DNA of 10,124 nt from an uncultured Roseateles sp. (lineage in GTDB: Bacteria; Pseudomonadota; Gammaproteobacteria; Burkholderiales; Burkholderiaceae): positions 1 to 10,124 of the forward strand of contig CAMLKW010000166.1 of the NCBI GenBank assembly GCA_946480605.1. The letters are read 5' to 3'. The translations under genes were made by a program, and so were the position numbers. Shown here piece by piece: positions 1 through 4,935 of this stretch. The notes under the pieces were generated by a model that made no database searches, was not told where the DNA came from, and was given only the letters and a program-made list of their open reading frames with translations. Numbering within the stretch: position 1 is the stretch's first letter; each line of letters starts with the position of its first letter.

Positions 1-919
1 AGGTCTTCCACTCGCTCTCGTTGCTGTGCGCCAGCACGATGCCGTCGAAGGGGATGGCGCCGAAGCCCTCGGTACCCTTGTAGTTGCCTTCCTGCGTGGC
101 GGTCAGCAGCGGGTGCAGCACCTTGATGGGCGCCTTGAACATTTCCACGAATTCCAGCAGGCCCTGGTTGGCCAGGCACAGGCCGCCGCTGTAGCTGTAG
201 GCGTCGGGGTCGTCCTGCGCATAGGTTTCGAGCTTGCGGATGTCGACCTTGCCGACGAGCGACGAGATGTCCTGGTTGTTCTCGTCGCCCGGCTCGGTCT
301 TGGCGACGCCGATCTGCTTGAGCACGCTGGGGAAGCGCTTGACGACCTTGAACTTGCGGATGTCGCCGCCGAACTCGTCCAGGCGCTTCACGGCCCACGG
401 CGACAGGATGCGGTTCAGGTAGCGGCGCGGGATGCCGAAGTCGCGCTCCAGCAGCGGGCCGTCCTCGACGGGGTCGAACAGCCCCAGCGGCGACTCATTC
501 ACCGGCGAGCCGGCCAGCGAGTAGAAGGGCACGTGTTCCATCAGCTGCTTGAGCCGCTCGGCGATGCTGCTCTTGCCACCGCCCACCGGGCCCAGCAGGT
601 AGAGGATCTGCTTCTTCTCCTCCAGCCCCTGCGCGGCGTGGCGGAAGTACGAGACCACCTGCTCGATGGCCTCCTCCAGCCCGTAGAACTCTGCGAAGGC
701 CGGATAGATCTTGATGGTCTTGTTCGCAAAGATGCGCGACAGCCGCGGGTCGTTGCGGGTGTCCAGCATCTGCGGCTCGCCGATGGCCTGCAGCATGCGC
801 TCTGCAGCGGTGGCGTAGGCCAGCGGATTTCTCTTGCACTCTGCGAGGTACTCCTCCAGCGTGAGCTCCTCGACCTTGCTGCGTTCGTAGCGTGCGGCGT
901 AGTGGCTGATGACGTCCAT
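1..919 (-). CDS. prkA: PrkA/YeaG-type serine protein kinase (AAA+ ATPase), 5' half, cut by left edge
   Basis: The reverse strand from an ATG at 919 encodes 306 residues without a stop before the window ends. PrkA/YeaG proteins are about 640 aa, so this is roughly the N-terminal half. The start reads MDVISHYAARYERSK, typical of the family. A Walker A motif GPVGGGKSS lies at residues 110-118, followed by the AAA-PrkA region with 'SPLGLFDP' (about 143-150) and 'YSYSGGLCLANQGLLEF' (about 241-257). AGGAG at 926-930 lies 6 nt before the ATG, which fixes the start. In E. coli the homologue yeaG is sigma-54 dependent and forms an operon with yeaH (DUF444), and many proteobacteria add spoVR. Those partners would lie beyond the left edge and cannot be seen. 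The family is a cytoplasmic stress and starvation factor; both kinase and AAA+ activities have been proposed. A sigma-54-like promoter sits at 956-971. Confidence 0.95.
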   Translation of the reverse strand, partial: MDVISHYAARYERSKVEELTLEEYLAECKRNPLAYATAAERMLQAIGEPQMLDTRNDPRLSRIFANKTIKIYPAFAEFYGLEEAIEQVVSYFRHAAQGLEEKKQILYLLGPVGGGKSSIAERLKQLMEHVPFYSLAGSPVNESPLGLFDPVEDGPLLERDFGIPRRYLNRILSPWAVKRLDEFGGDIRKFKVVKRFPSVLKQIGVAKTEPGDENNQDISSLVGKVDIRKLETYAQDDPDAYSYSGGLCLANQGLLEFVEMFKAPIKVLHPLLTATQEGNYKGTEGFGAIPFDGIVLAHSNESEWKT

Positions 920-925
920 GCGACT

Positions 926-930
926 CTCCT
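926..930 (-). promoter_or_regulatory. Ribosome binding site of prkA
   Basis: AGGAG on the reverse strand, 6 nt before the ATG at 919. It supports the chosen prkA start. Confidence 0.8.
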
Positions 931-955
931 GCGGTGTGAACTCCACAGGGCCGCG

Positions 956-971
956 AGCACGATCCGTGCCC
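956..971 (-). promoter_or_regulatory. Sigma-54 (-24/-12) promoter candidate for prkA
   Basis: The reverse strand reads GGGCACGGATCGTGCT. Against the sigma-54 consensus TGGCACG-N4-TTGCT it differs only at the first T and at the first T of TTGC. The invariant GG and GC are both present with correct 12-nt spacing. Predicted transcription starts near 945, giving a leader of about 26 nt that contains the prkA ribosome binding site. Sigma-54 control is established for the E. coli homologue yeaG, which raises the prior. One caution is that the core is also a small palindrome (GCACG-ATC-CGTGC), so the match could partly reflect another site. Confidence 0.65.
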
Positions 972-985
972 TGGTCAGCTGGGGG

Positions 986-1023
986 GTTCTGATCGCGCCT
1001 CAACTGCAAGGCGTCATCAGAAC
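986..1023. promoter_or_regulatory. 38-bp imperfect dyad, candidate activator-binding site upstream of the prkA promoter
   Basis: Left arm GTTCTGATCGCGCC (986-999) and right arm GGCGTCATCAGAAC (1010-1023) are inverted copies matching at 12 of 14 positions, with a 10-nt spacer. Relative to the predicted prkA transcription start near 945 the dyad lies at about -41 to -78. That is close for an enhancer-binding protein but possible. It could equally form an RNA hairpin. It does not match the NtrC consensus. Confidence 0.45.
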
Positions 1024-1035
1024 TCTCCATTCCGG

Positions 1036-1064
1036 TCCTTCGACAAGCTCAGCTTGCTGTCGGG
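1036..1064. repeat. Short palindromic intergenic repeat fragment (TTCGACAAGCTCAG type)
   Basis: TCCTTCGACAAGCTCAG (1036-1052) runs into AGCTTGCTGTCGG. CAAGCT-C-AGCTTG at 1044-1056 is a perfect 6-bp inverted repeat. From memory, the word TTCGACAAGCTCAG occurs in short palindromic repeats scattered between genes in many proteobacteria, usually paired with an inverted copy. Here only one full arm is present and the other side has diverged, so it looks like a degenerate copy. This needs a genome-wide count to confirm. Confidence 0.4.
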
Positions 1065-1172
1065 GGCCGTGACTCGATCTCAAGAATAAGCCGTCGTCTG
1101 CCCTCCAACAAACCAAGTGGCCTTTTCGTTGACAGGGCCGGTCCAGCATACGCCCACCCCACAGGCAATACC

Positions 1173-1188
1173 TGGCACTTGTCGGGCA
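1173..1188 (+). promoter_or_regulatory. Weak sigma-54-like (-24/-12) site facing the PEP-CTERM gene
   Basis: TGGCACTTGTCGGGCA has a perfect TGGCAC -24 element and GCA at the -12 position with correct spacing, but GG replaces the TT of TTGC. The predicted start near 1199 would leave a leader of about 240 nt that contains the 1340-1383 palindrome. PEP-CTERM genes in exopolysaccharide-producing betaproteobacteria are known to be controlled by sigma-54 with the PrsK/PrsR pair, which makes the match worth noting. On sequence alone it is marginal. Confidence 0.35.
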
Positions 1189-1339
1189 AACCACACGAAC
1201 CAGTGGGCCTTGTCGCCGGGCGCCGGGCGGGCCGTTATCGTGAAGAGATGTCGTGCCGGCGACCGGGTCGCGCGGGGCTGTCGGCAGGTAAGTCCAGCAC
1301 CGCTGGCGCGGCGATGCCACGCCTGTCCCCGATCTCGTG

Positions 1340-1383
1340 GACGCCGGGGCGTCATCCCCCTGGACTCCGGGATGACCGGCGTC
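1340..1383. repeat. Palindromic element, 15-bp bulged stem
   Basis: GACGCCGG (1340-1347) pairs with CCGGCGTC (1376-1383), and TCATCCC (1352-1358) pairs with GGGATGA (1369-1375). A 4-nt bulge (1348-1351) sits on the left arm and the loop is 10 nt. The core GTCATCCC...GGGATGAC resembles dispersed intergenic palindromes of proteobacteria, though I cannot see another copy here. It lies in the likely 5' leader of the PEP-CTERM gene, so it might instead be a regulatory RNA hairpin. No T-run follows it. Confidence 0.5.
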
Positions 1384-1425
1384 GCCGGCACCGCTACAAC
1401 CGCCACCCTTCGGATCATGAACCTT

Positions 1426-1433
1426 GGAGGGAG
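1426..1433 (+). promoter_or_regulatory. Ribosome binding site that fixes the GTG start of the PEP-CTERM gene
   Basis: GGAGGGAG; the GGAGG core ends 7 nt before GTG at 1438. The in-frame ATG at 1417 lies upstream of this site and has no Shine-Dalgarno of its own. Confidence 0.75.
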
Positions 1434-1437
1434 ACGC

Positions 1438-2400
1438 GTGAAGTTCGTTCGTATGGTGCTGTGCGCAAGCAGCGTGGCATGGGCCGGGGCCGCCCAGGCC
1501 GAGGTGACCTTCGCATTCGGCGTGACGGCGGAGAACCATCACACCAGTTCCTATGTCTACCAGTACCCCGAGGCCCAGACCTCCGGCGTGCTGAGCACCG
1601 GCGGCCCGCTGCTGGCGCAGTCGGGCCAGGTGTCGGCCATGGTCACTGCCTGGGCCGATGCGAGGACCGGCATGTTCAAGGCGATCACGCGGGCCGACAT
1701 CGCCAACGTGGGCCAGCGTCCTACCGACATCGCCGAGGCCTATGCGCGCCTGGACCTGACCGACACGCTGGTCTTCGGTGGCGCCGCTGCCACGGCCACG
1801 GCGGAGTTCCGCCTGAGCTACGACACCGAGATCAGCGGCCTGGGTTTCGGCGCCTTTGCACGCGAGGGGCAGCTGTCCCACTTCCAGCAAGTCTGGTCGT
1901 TCCGCTCGCTGACGCTGTCCTACGAGGTGGCCAATCCAGACTTCGATCCCAATGCCAGCTGCATCGACTACGGCAGCGACGGTCTGTACTGCCCGCCGCA
2001 GACGCAGCCTTTCCTGACCATCGAGAAGTCGGCCGGCAATGGCCAGTTCCGCGAGGTGGCGCTGGGCGGCCCCAACGGCATCTACACCAACGGCGACGCG
2101 GTCAACGGCCGCTACACCGGCACCGAGGTGTTGACGCTGGAGGTGCCGACAGGCGTGGAGGTACGCCTGTCCTACACCGCCTACAGCACGGCGCGCTGCT
2201 TCCACCTGGCCTTCTGCGCGCTGGTCAACGATGCCACGCACTCGGACTACCTGGCCTTGGTCGCGCCGCAGGGCTTCAGCTCGGCCAGCGGCTACCAGTA
2301 CCTTGGCGTGGCCGCCGCGGTGCCCGAGCCCGCCACCGCGTGGATGGGCCTGGCCGGCTTGGCGGTGCTTGCCGGCCTGTCGCGCCGCCGCCGCGGCTGA
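1438..2400 (+). CDS. Secreted PEP-CTERM domain protein of unknown function
   Basis: 320 aa from a GTG at 1438, chosen because GGAGGGAG at 1426-1433 precedes it and because the product then begins with a clean signal peptide: Lys2 and Arg5, a hydrophobic stretch, and cleavage probably after AQA (residue 21). The C-terminus is a classic exosortase sorting signal: VPEP (residues 295-298), a hydrophobic helix (about 302-314) and the basic tail RRRRG. The protein is therefore expected to be exported, cut by an exosortase and released or surface-retained, as PEP-CTERM proteins linked to exopolysaccharide or biofilm are. The mature part is rich in Ser, Thr, Tyr and Ala and looks mostly beta. It has four Cys, at 'ASCIDYGSDGLYCPP' and 'ARCFHLAFCAL', that could form two disulfides. 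I recognise no catalytic domain. No exosortase gene is nearby, which is normal for this family. Confidence 0.9.
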   Translation: MKFVRMVLCASSVAWAGAAQAEVTFAFGVTAENHHTSSYVYQYPEAQTSGVLSTGGPLLAQSGQVSAMVTAWADARTGMFKAITRADIANVGQRPTDIAEAYARLDLTDTLVFGGAAATATAEFRLSYDTEISGLGFGAFAREGQLSHFQQVWSFRSLTLSYEVANPDFDPNASCIDYGSDGLYCPPQTQPFLTIEKSAGNGQFREVALGGPNGIYTNGDAVNGRYTGTEVLTLEVPTGVEVRLSYTAYSTARCFHLAFCALVNDATHSDYLALVAPQGFSSASGYQYLGVAAAVPEPATAWMGLAGLAVLAGLSRRRRG

Positions 2401-2426
2401 GGCGGTCTGCGCGGGGCCTCAGCCGC
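2393..2426. terminator. Shared hairpin between convergent PEP-CTERM gene and parB
   Basis: GCGGCTGAGGC (2393-2403) and GCCTCAGCCGC (2416-2426) are perfect 11-bp inverted copies around a 12-nt loop. The stem contains the TGA of the PEP-CTERM gene (2398-2400) and the TGA of parB (2419-2421 on the reverse strand). The genes end only 18 bp apart, so this is a reasonable bidirectional transcription barrier. Neither side has a T-run, so classical intrinsic termination is not assured. Confidence 0.5.
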
Positions 2427-3321
2427 CCCGCAGGCGCTCCAGGATGCCGTCCAGCGCGTCCAGCGAGTCGAACTGGATCGCCAGCTCGCCGCTCTGGCCG
2501 CGTTTGCCGCGCTTTTTGATGCGCACCTCGACGGCCGCGCCCAACGCGTCGGCCAGCTCTTCCTCCAGCCGCAGCACGTCGCGGCTCTTGTCGCCCTTGA
2601 CGCGCAGCAGCGGCGCCTGACGGGCCGCGCCTTGCGCCCGGGCGACCAGCTTCTCTGCCTCGCGCACGCTGAGCTTCTTGGCGGCGATCTCGCTGGCCGT
2701 GGTGATCTGCGAGGCGCCGTCCAGCGGCAGCAGCGCGCGGGCATGGCCCATGTCCAGGTCGCCGGCCATCAGCATGTTTTGCACCGGCGCGGCCAGGTTC
2801 AACAGGCGCAGCAGGTTGCTGGCGGCACTGCGCGAGCGACCCACGGCCTGCGCGGCCTGCTCGTGCGTCAGGCCGAACTCGTCGGTCAGGCGCTTCAGGC
2901 CCTGCGCCTCTTCCAGCGGGTTCAGGTCCTCGCGCTGGATGTTCTCGATCAGCGCCATTGCGGCGGCCGATTCGTCGGGCACCGCCTTCACCAGCACCGG
3001 CACCTCGCGCAGGCCGGCCAGCTTGGCGGCGCGAAAGCGCCGTTCGCCGGCAATGATCTCGTAGCTCACCGCGCCGTTGGGTGTGATCGGCCGCACGAGG
3101 ATGGGCTGCATGATGCCCTGGCCCTTGATGCTCTCGGCCAGCTCGTACAGCGAGCCCTCGTCCATGCGCGTGCGCGGCTGGTACTTGCCGGCCTGCAGTT
3201 GCTCCAGCTTCAGCGTGCTGGGCGTGCCGTCGCGTTCGACGGGCGCGGGGGTGTCGCTGACTTTGGGGCCCAGCAGGGCTTCGAGGCCGAGGCCGAGGCC
3301 TTTGGGTTTCTTGGTCGCCAT
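2419..3321 (-). CDS. parB: Chromosome partitioning protein ParB
   Basis: 300 aa, the normal length for chromosomal ParB, starting [18 protein letters not shown], the typical N-terminus. The ParB/Spo0J core is intact: GERRFRA (92-98), the arginine-rich CTP-binding/clamp motif; [14 protein letters not shown] (126-139); and a helix-turn-helix at about 151-172 ([20 protein letters not shown]). The C-terminal dimerisation region (about 245-300) ends ERLRGG. The protein loads at parS sites near the origin and works with the ParA ATPase in chromosome segregation. It lies 16 nt downstream of the small hydrolase gene on the same strand, so the two are probably co-transcribed. parA, normally immediately upstream or one gene away, is absent here. 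The nearest upstream Shine-Dalgarno (GGAG) is about 11 nt from the ATG, which is rather far. Confidence 0.96.
   Translation of the reverse strand: MATKKPKGLGLGLEALLGPKVSDTPAPVERDGTPSTLKLEQLQAGKYQPRTRMDEGSLYELAESIKGQGIMQPILVRPITPNGAVSYEIIAGERRFRAAKLAGLREVPVLVKAVPDESAAAMALIENIQREDLNPLEEAQGLKRLTDEFGLTHEQAAQAVGRSRSAASNLLRLLNLAAPVQNMLMAGDLDMGHARALLPLDGASQITTASEIAAKKLSVREAEKLVARAQGAARQAPLLRVKGDKSRDVLRLEEELADALGAAVEVRIKKRGKRGQSGELAIQFDSLDALDGILERLRGG
3282..3299. repeat. Three tandem copies of CGAGGC inside parB
   Basis: A perfect hexanucleotide triplication encoding the Gly-Leu repeats of the conserved ParB N-terminus (GLGLGL). Alternating GL is conserved in the family, so it is probably a coding constraint, though such repeats can slip. 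Confidence 0.6.
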
Positions 3322-3337
3322 GGGGGCGGATTCTCCG

Positions 3338-3868
3338 TCACAGACTCTTCAGCAACTCCCGGCCTTCCGGCCAGTCACCCAGCCCCGACTCGGCGTTCAG
3401 ATGCCCCCGCGGCCCGGCCATGACGACGCTGCTGCCCCAGTCCGCCGCCATCTGCGTGCTGCGCTCGGCGGCGCCGAAAGGGTCGTCGCTGCTGATGACG
3501 GTGATGCTGGGGAAGGGCAGGCGCTGGCGGCGGATGGGGCGCCAGTTGTGCAGCTGGGGCGGCGTGTCGTCGCGCTCGGTGTCTGGCGGGGCGACCAGCA
3601 GCGCGCCCTTCACGCGGCCGGTGTGTTGCGAATGCGCCGCCCACGCGGCCACCAGCTGGCAGCCCAGCGAGTGGGCCACCAGCACGGCCGGTACGTCGTC
3701 CTGAAGCAGCACCTCGTCAAGCCGGGCCATCCAGTCGCCGCGGCGCGGCCAGTCCCAGTCGTGCTGCTCCACGCGCTGGTCGCCGTGCAGGCGCTCCCAG
3801 CGGGTCTGCCAGTGTTCGGGGCCGGAGTTCTGCCAGCCCGGGAGAAGCAATACGCGAGAGGGATTCAT
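3338..3868 (-). CDS. RBBP9/YdeN-family alpha/beta serine hydrolase
   Basis: 176 aa, the usual size of this small single-domain family. Family motifs are clear: [19 protein letters not shown] near the N-terminus (residues 7-25), the nucleophile elbow AHSLGC with Ser67, acid residues in SSDDPF (Asp128/129), and His156 in [18 protein letters not shown]. The catalytic triad therefore looks complete. The natural substrate of bacterial members is generally unknown; esterase or serine hydrolase activity is the safe description. AAGGG lies about 6 nt before the ATG. It is followed 16 nt later by parB on the same strand. From memory, a gene of this family sits between parA and parB in several Burkholderiales, which would make this pair a remnant of that order without parA. 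Confidence 0.9.
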   Translation of the reverse strand: MNPSRVLLLPGWQNSGPEHWQTRWERLHGDQRVEQHDWDWPRRGDWMARLDEVLLQDDVPAVLVAHSLGCQLVAAWAAHSQHTGRVKGALLVAPPDTERDDTPPQLHNWRPIRRQRLPFPSITVISSDDPFGAAERSTQMAADWGSSVVMAGPRGHLNAESGLGDWPEGRELLKSL

Positions 3869-3919
3869 GGTTTGCCCTTATCCTGTGCGGCTCGATTTTC
3901 AGTGCTTGGAGCAGCGGCG
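3869..3919. promoter_or_regulatory. 51-bp divergent intergenic region between the hydrolase/parB pair and argC
   Basis: The only non-coding DNA between the divergent hydrolase and argC starts, so promoters for both sides should lie here or inside the opposite gene. It is AT-richer than its surroundings. TTGCCC at 3872-3877 could be a -35 for argC, but the facing -10 (ATTTTC region near 3895) is poor. GGAG at 3908-3911 is the argC ribosome binding site, 8 nt from its ATG. Confidence 0.4.
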
Positions 3920-4867
3920 ATGACGTTCAAGGTGTTTGTGGATGGCCAGGAAGGCACGACCGGCTTGCGGATTCACGAGTACCTCGCGGCCCGCACGGAC
4001 ATCGAGGTCCTGAAGATAGCTGCCGACAAGCGCAAGGACCCGGCCGAGCGCTCGCGGCTGCTCAACGCGGCGGACGTGGCCTTCCTGTGCCTGCCCGACG
4101 CGGCCTCGCGCGAGGCGGCCTTCATGGTCAACAACGACCGCACCTGCCTCATCGACGCCAGCACCGCGCACCGCACGGCGCCGGGCTGGACCTTCGGCCT
4201 GCCCGAGCTGGCCCGCGGCCAGCGCGGTGCCATCCAGGCCAGCAAGCGCATCTCCAACCCCGGCTGTCATTCCAGCGCCTTCATCCTGGCCGTGCGCCCG
4301 CTGGTGGATGCCGGTTTGCTGCCGAAGGACGCGGCCATCAGCGCCACCTCCATCACCGGCTACTCCGGCGGCGGCAAGAGCATGATTGCCGAGTACGAGC
4401 AGCAGCCGCTGCCGGCCCACCTGCAGGCGCCGCGGCCCTACGGCCTGGCGTTGAAGCACAAGCATCTGCCGGAGATGGCGGCCCACACCGGGCTGGCGAC
4501 ACCGCCGGTGTTCCAGCCCATCGTCAGCACGTTCTACAAGGGCCTGGCCGTCAGCGTGCCGCTGCACCTGAGCCAGCTGAAGGCCGGTGCCACGCCCGAG
4601 GCCGTGCACGCCGCGCTGGCGGCGCACTACGAAGGCGAGCGCTTCATCAACGTGAAGCCGCTGCGCGACGCTGCCACGCTGGAGAACGGCTTCTTCGACG
4701 TGCAGGCCTGCAACGACAGCAACCGCGTTGACCTGTTCGTCTTTGCCAGCGACACCCAGGTGCTGCTGATGAGCCGGCTGGACAACCTCGGCAAGGGCGC
4801 CAGCGGCGCCGCGGTGCAGTCGATGAACGTGCACCTGGGCGTCGAGGAAAGCCTGGGCCTGGTCTGA
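3920..4867 (+). CDS. argC: N-acetyl-gamma-glutamyl-phosphate reductase, type 2
   Basis: 315 aa from ATG 3920, preceded by GGAG at 3908-3911. The enzyme reduces N-acetylglutamyl phosphate to the semialdehyde with NADPH, a cytoplasmic step of arginine biosynthesis. Evidence: an N-terminal nucleotide-binding segment [11 protein letters not shown] (residues 5-15), the active-site Cys116 in SNPGCHSS, the glycine-rich [11 protein letters not shown] segment (about 144-154), and HKHLPEM (about 179-185) with a histidine expected in catalysis. The short length and the DGQEGTTG start mark it as the type-2 form rather than the 340-350 aa type 1. No other arginine gene is visible. The CHAT gene starts 68 nt downstream on the same strand, but the unrelated content argues against a functional operon. 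Confidence 0.95.
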   Translation: MTFKVFVDGQEGTTGLRIHEYLAARTDIEVLKIAADKRKDPAERSRLLNAADVAFLCLPDAASREAAFMVNNDRTCLIDASTAHRTAPGWTFGLPELARGQRGAIQASKRISNPGCHSSAFILAVRPLVDAGLLPKDAAISATSITGYSGGGKSMIAEYEQQPLPAHLQAPRPYGLALKHKHLPEMAAHTGLATPPVFQPIVSTFYKGLAVSVPLHLSQLKAGATPEAVHAALAAHYEGERFINVKPLRDAATLENGFFDVQACNDSNRVDLFVFASDTQVLLMSRLDNLGKGASGAAVQSMNVHLGVEESLGLV

Positions 4868-4881
4868 ACCCGAAATCGGGT
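4868..4881 (+). terminator. Small inverted repeat just after argC
   Basis: ACCCGA-AA-TCGGGT begins at the base after the argC stop codon. It could form a short, strong stem, but it has no T-run and the stem is only 5-6 bp. At best it is a weak attenuator between argC and the following cassette. Confidence 0.3.
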
Positions 4882-4926
4882 CGCTGAGGCGCTCTTTGGC
4901 GACATAGGATGACGCCTCTCGGTGGG

Positions 4927-4931
4927 GGAGG
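4927..4931 (+). promoter_or_regulatory. Ribosome binding site of the CHAT/transglutaminase gene
   Basis: GGAGG inside a G-run, 4 nt before ATG 4936. The in-frame GTG at 4933 is too close to the site, and the ATG at 4909 lies upstream of it, so 4936 is preferred. Confidence 0.6.
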
Positions 4932-4935
4932 CGTG

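Larger units (their letters stand above)
920..1437. other. 518-bp non-coding region between divergent prkA and the PEP-CTERM gene
   Basis: No convincing gene was found on either strand. Open frames crossing it have coding-like character only where they enter the neighbouring gene. It contains the prkA promoter and dyad, the TTCGACAAGCTCAG-type fragment, a sigma-54-like site facing the PEP-CTERM gene, and a strong palindrome at 1340-1383. About 1065-1165 and 1190-1335 hold nothing I can assign, apart from a weak direct similarity around 1111 and 1198. Confidence 0.7.

Noticed and set aside
1129..1134. Perfect TTGACA -35 box
   Set aside because: No acceptable -10 element lies 15-19 bp downstream; the sequence there is GC-rich.
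1111..1216. Possible direct repeat (AACCA...GGCCTT..TCG at 1111 and 1198)
   Set aside because: Only about 14 of 18 positions match and the similarity fades quickly. It is too weak to call a repeat or a gene remnant.
1117..1437. Longer PEP-CTERM protein starting at ATG 1117 or ATG 1417
   Set aside because: These starts would bury the signal peptide behind extra residues and have no Shine-Dalgarno. GTG 1438 has one at the right distance.
1000..2241. 413-codon open frame on the minus strand across the non-coding region and PEP-CTERM gene
   Set aside because: The PEP-CTERM gene on the other strand has a signal peptide, a sorting signal and a ribosome binding site. The antisense product is featureless.
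2419..3920. parS site near parB
   Set aside because: I looked for the TGTTTCACGTGAAACA palindrome or close variants here and in the rest of the window and saw none.
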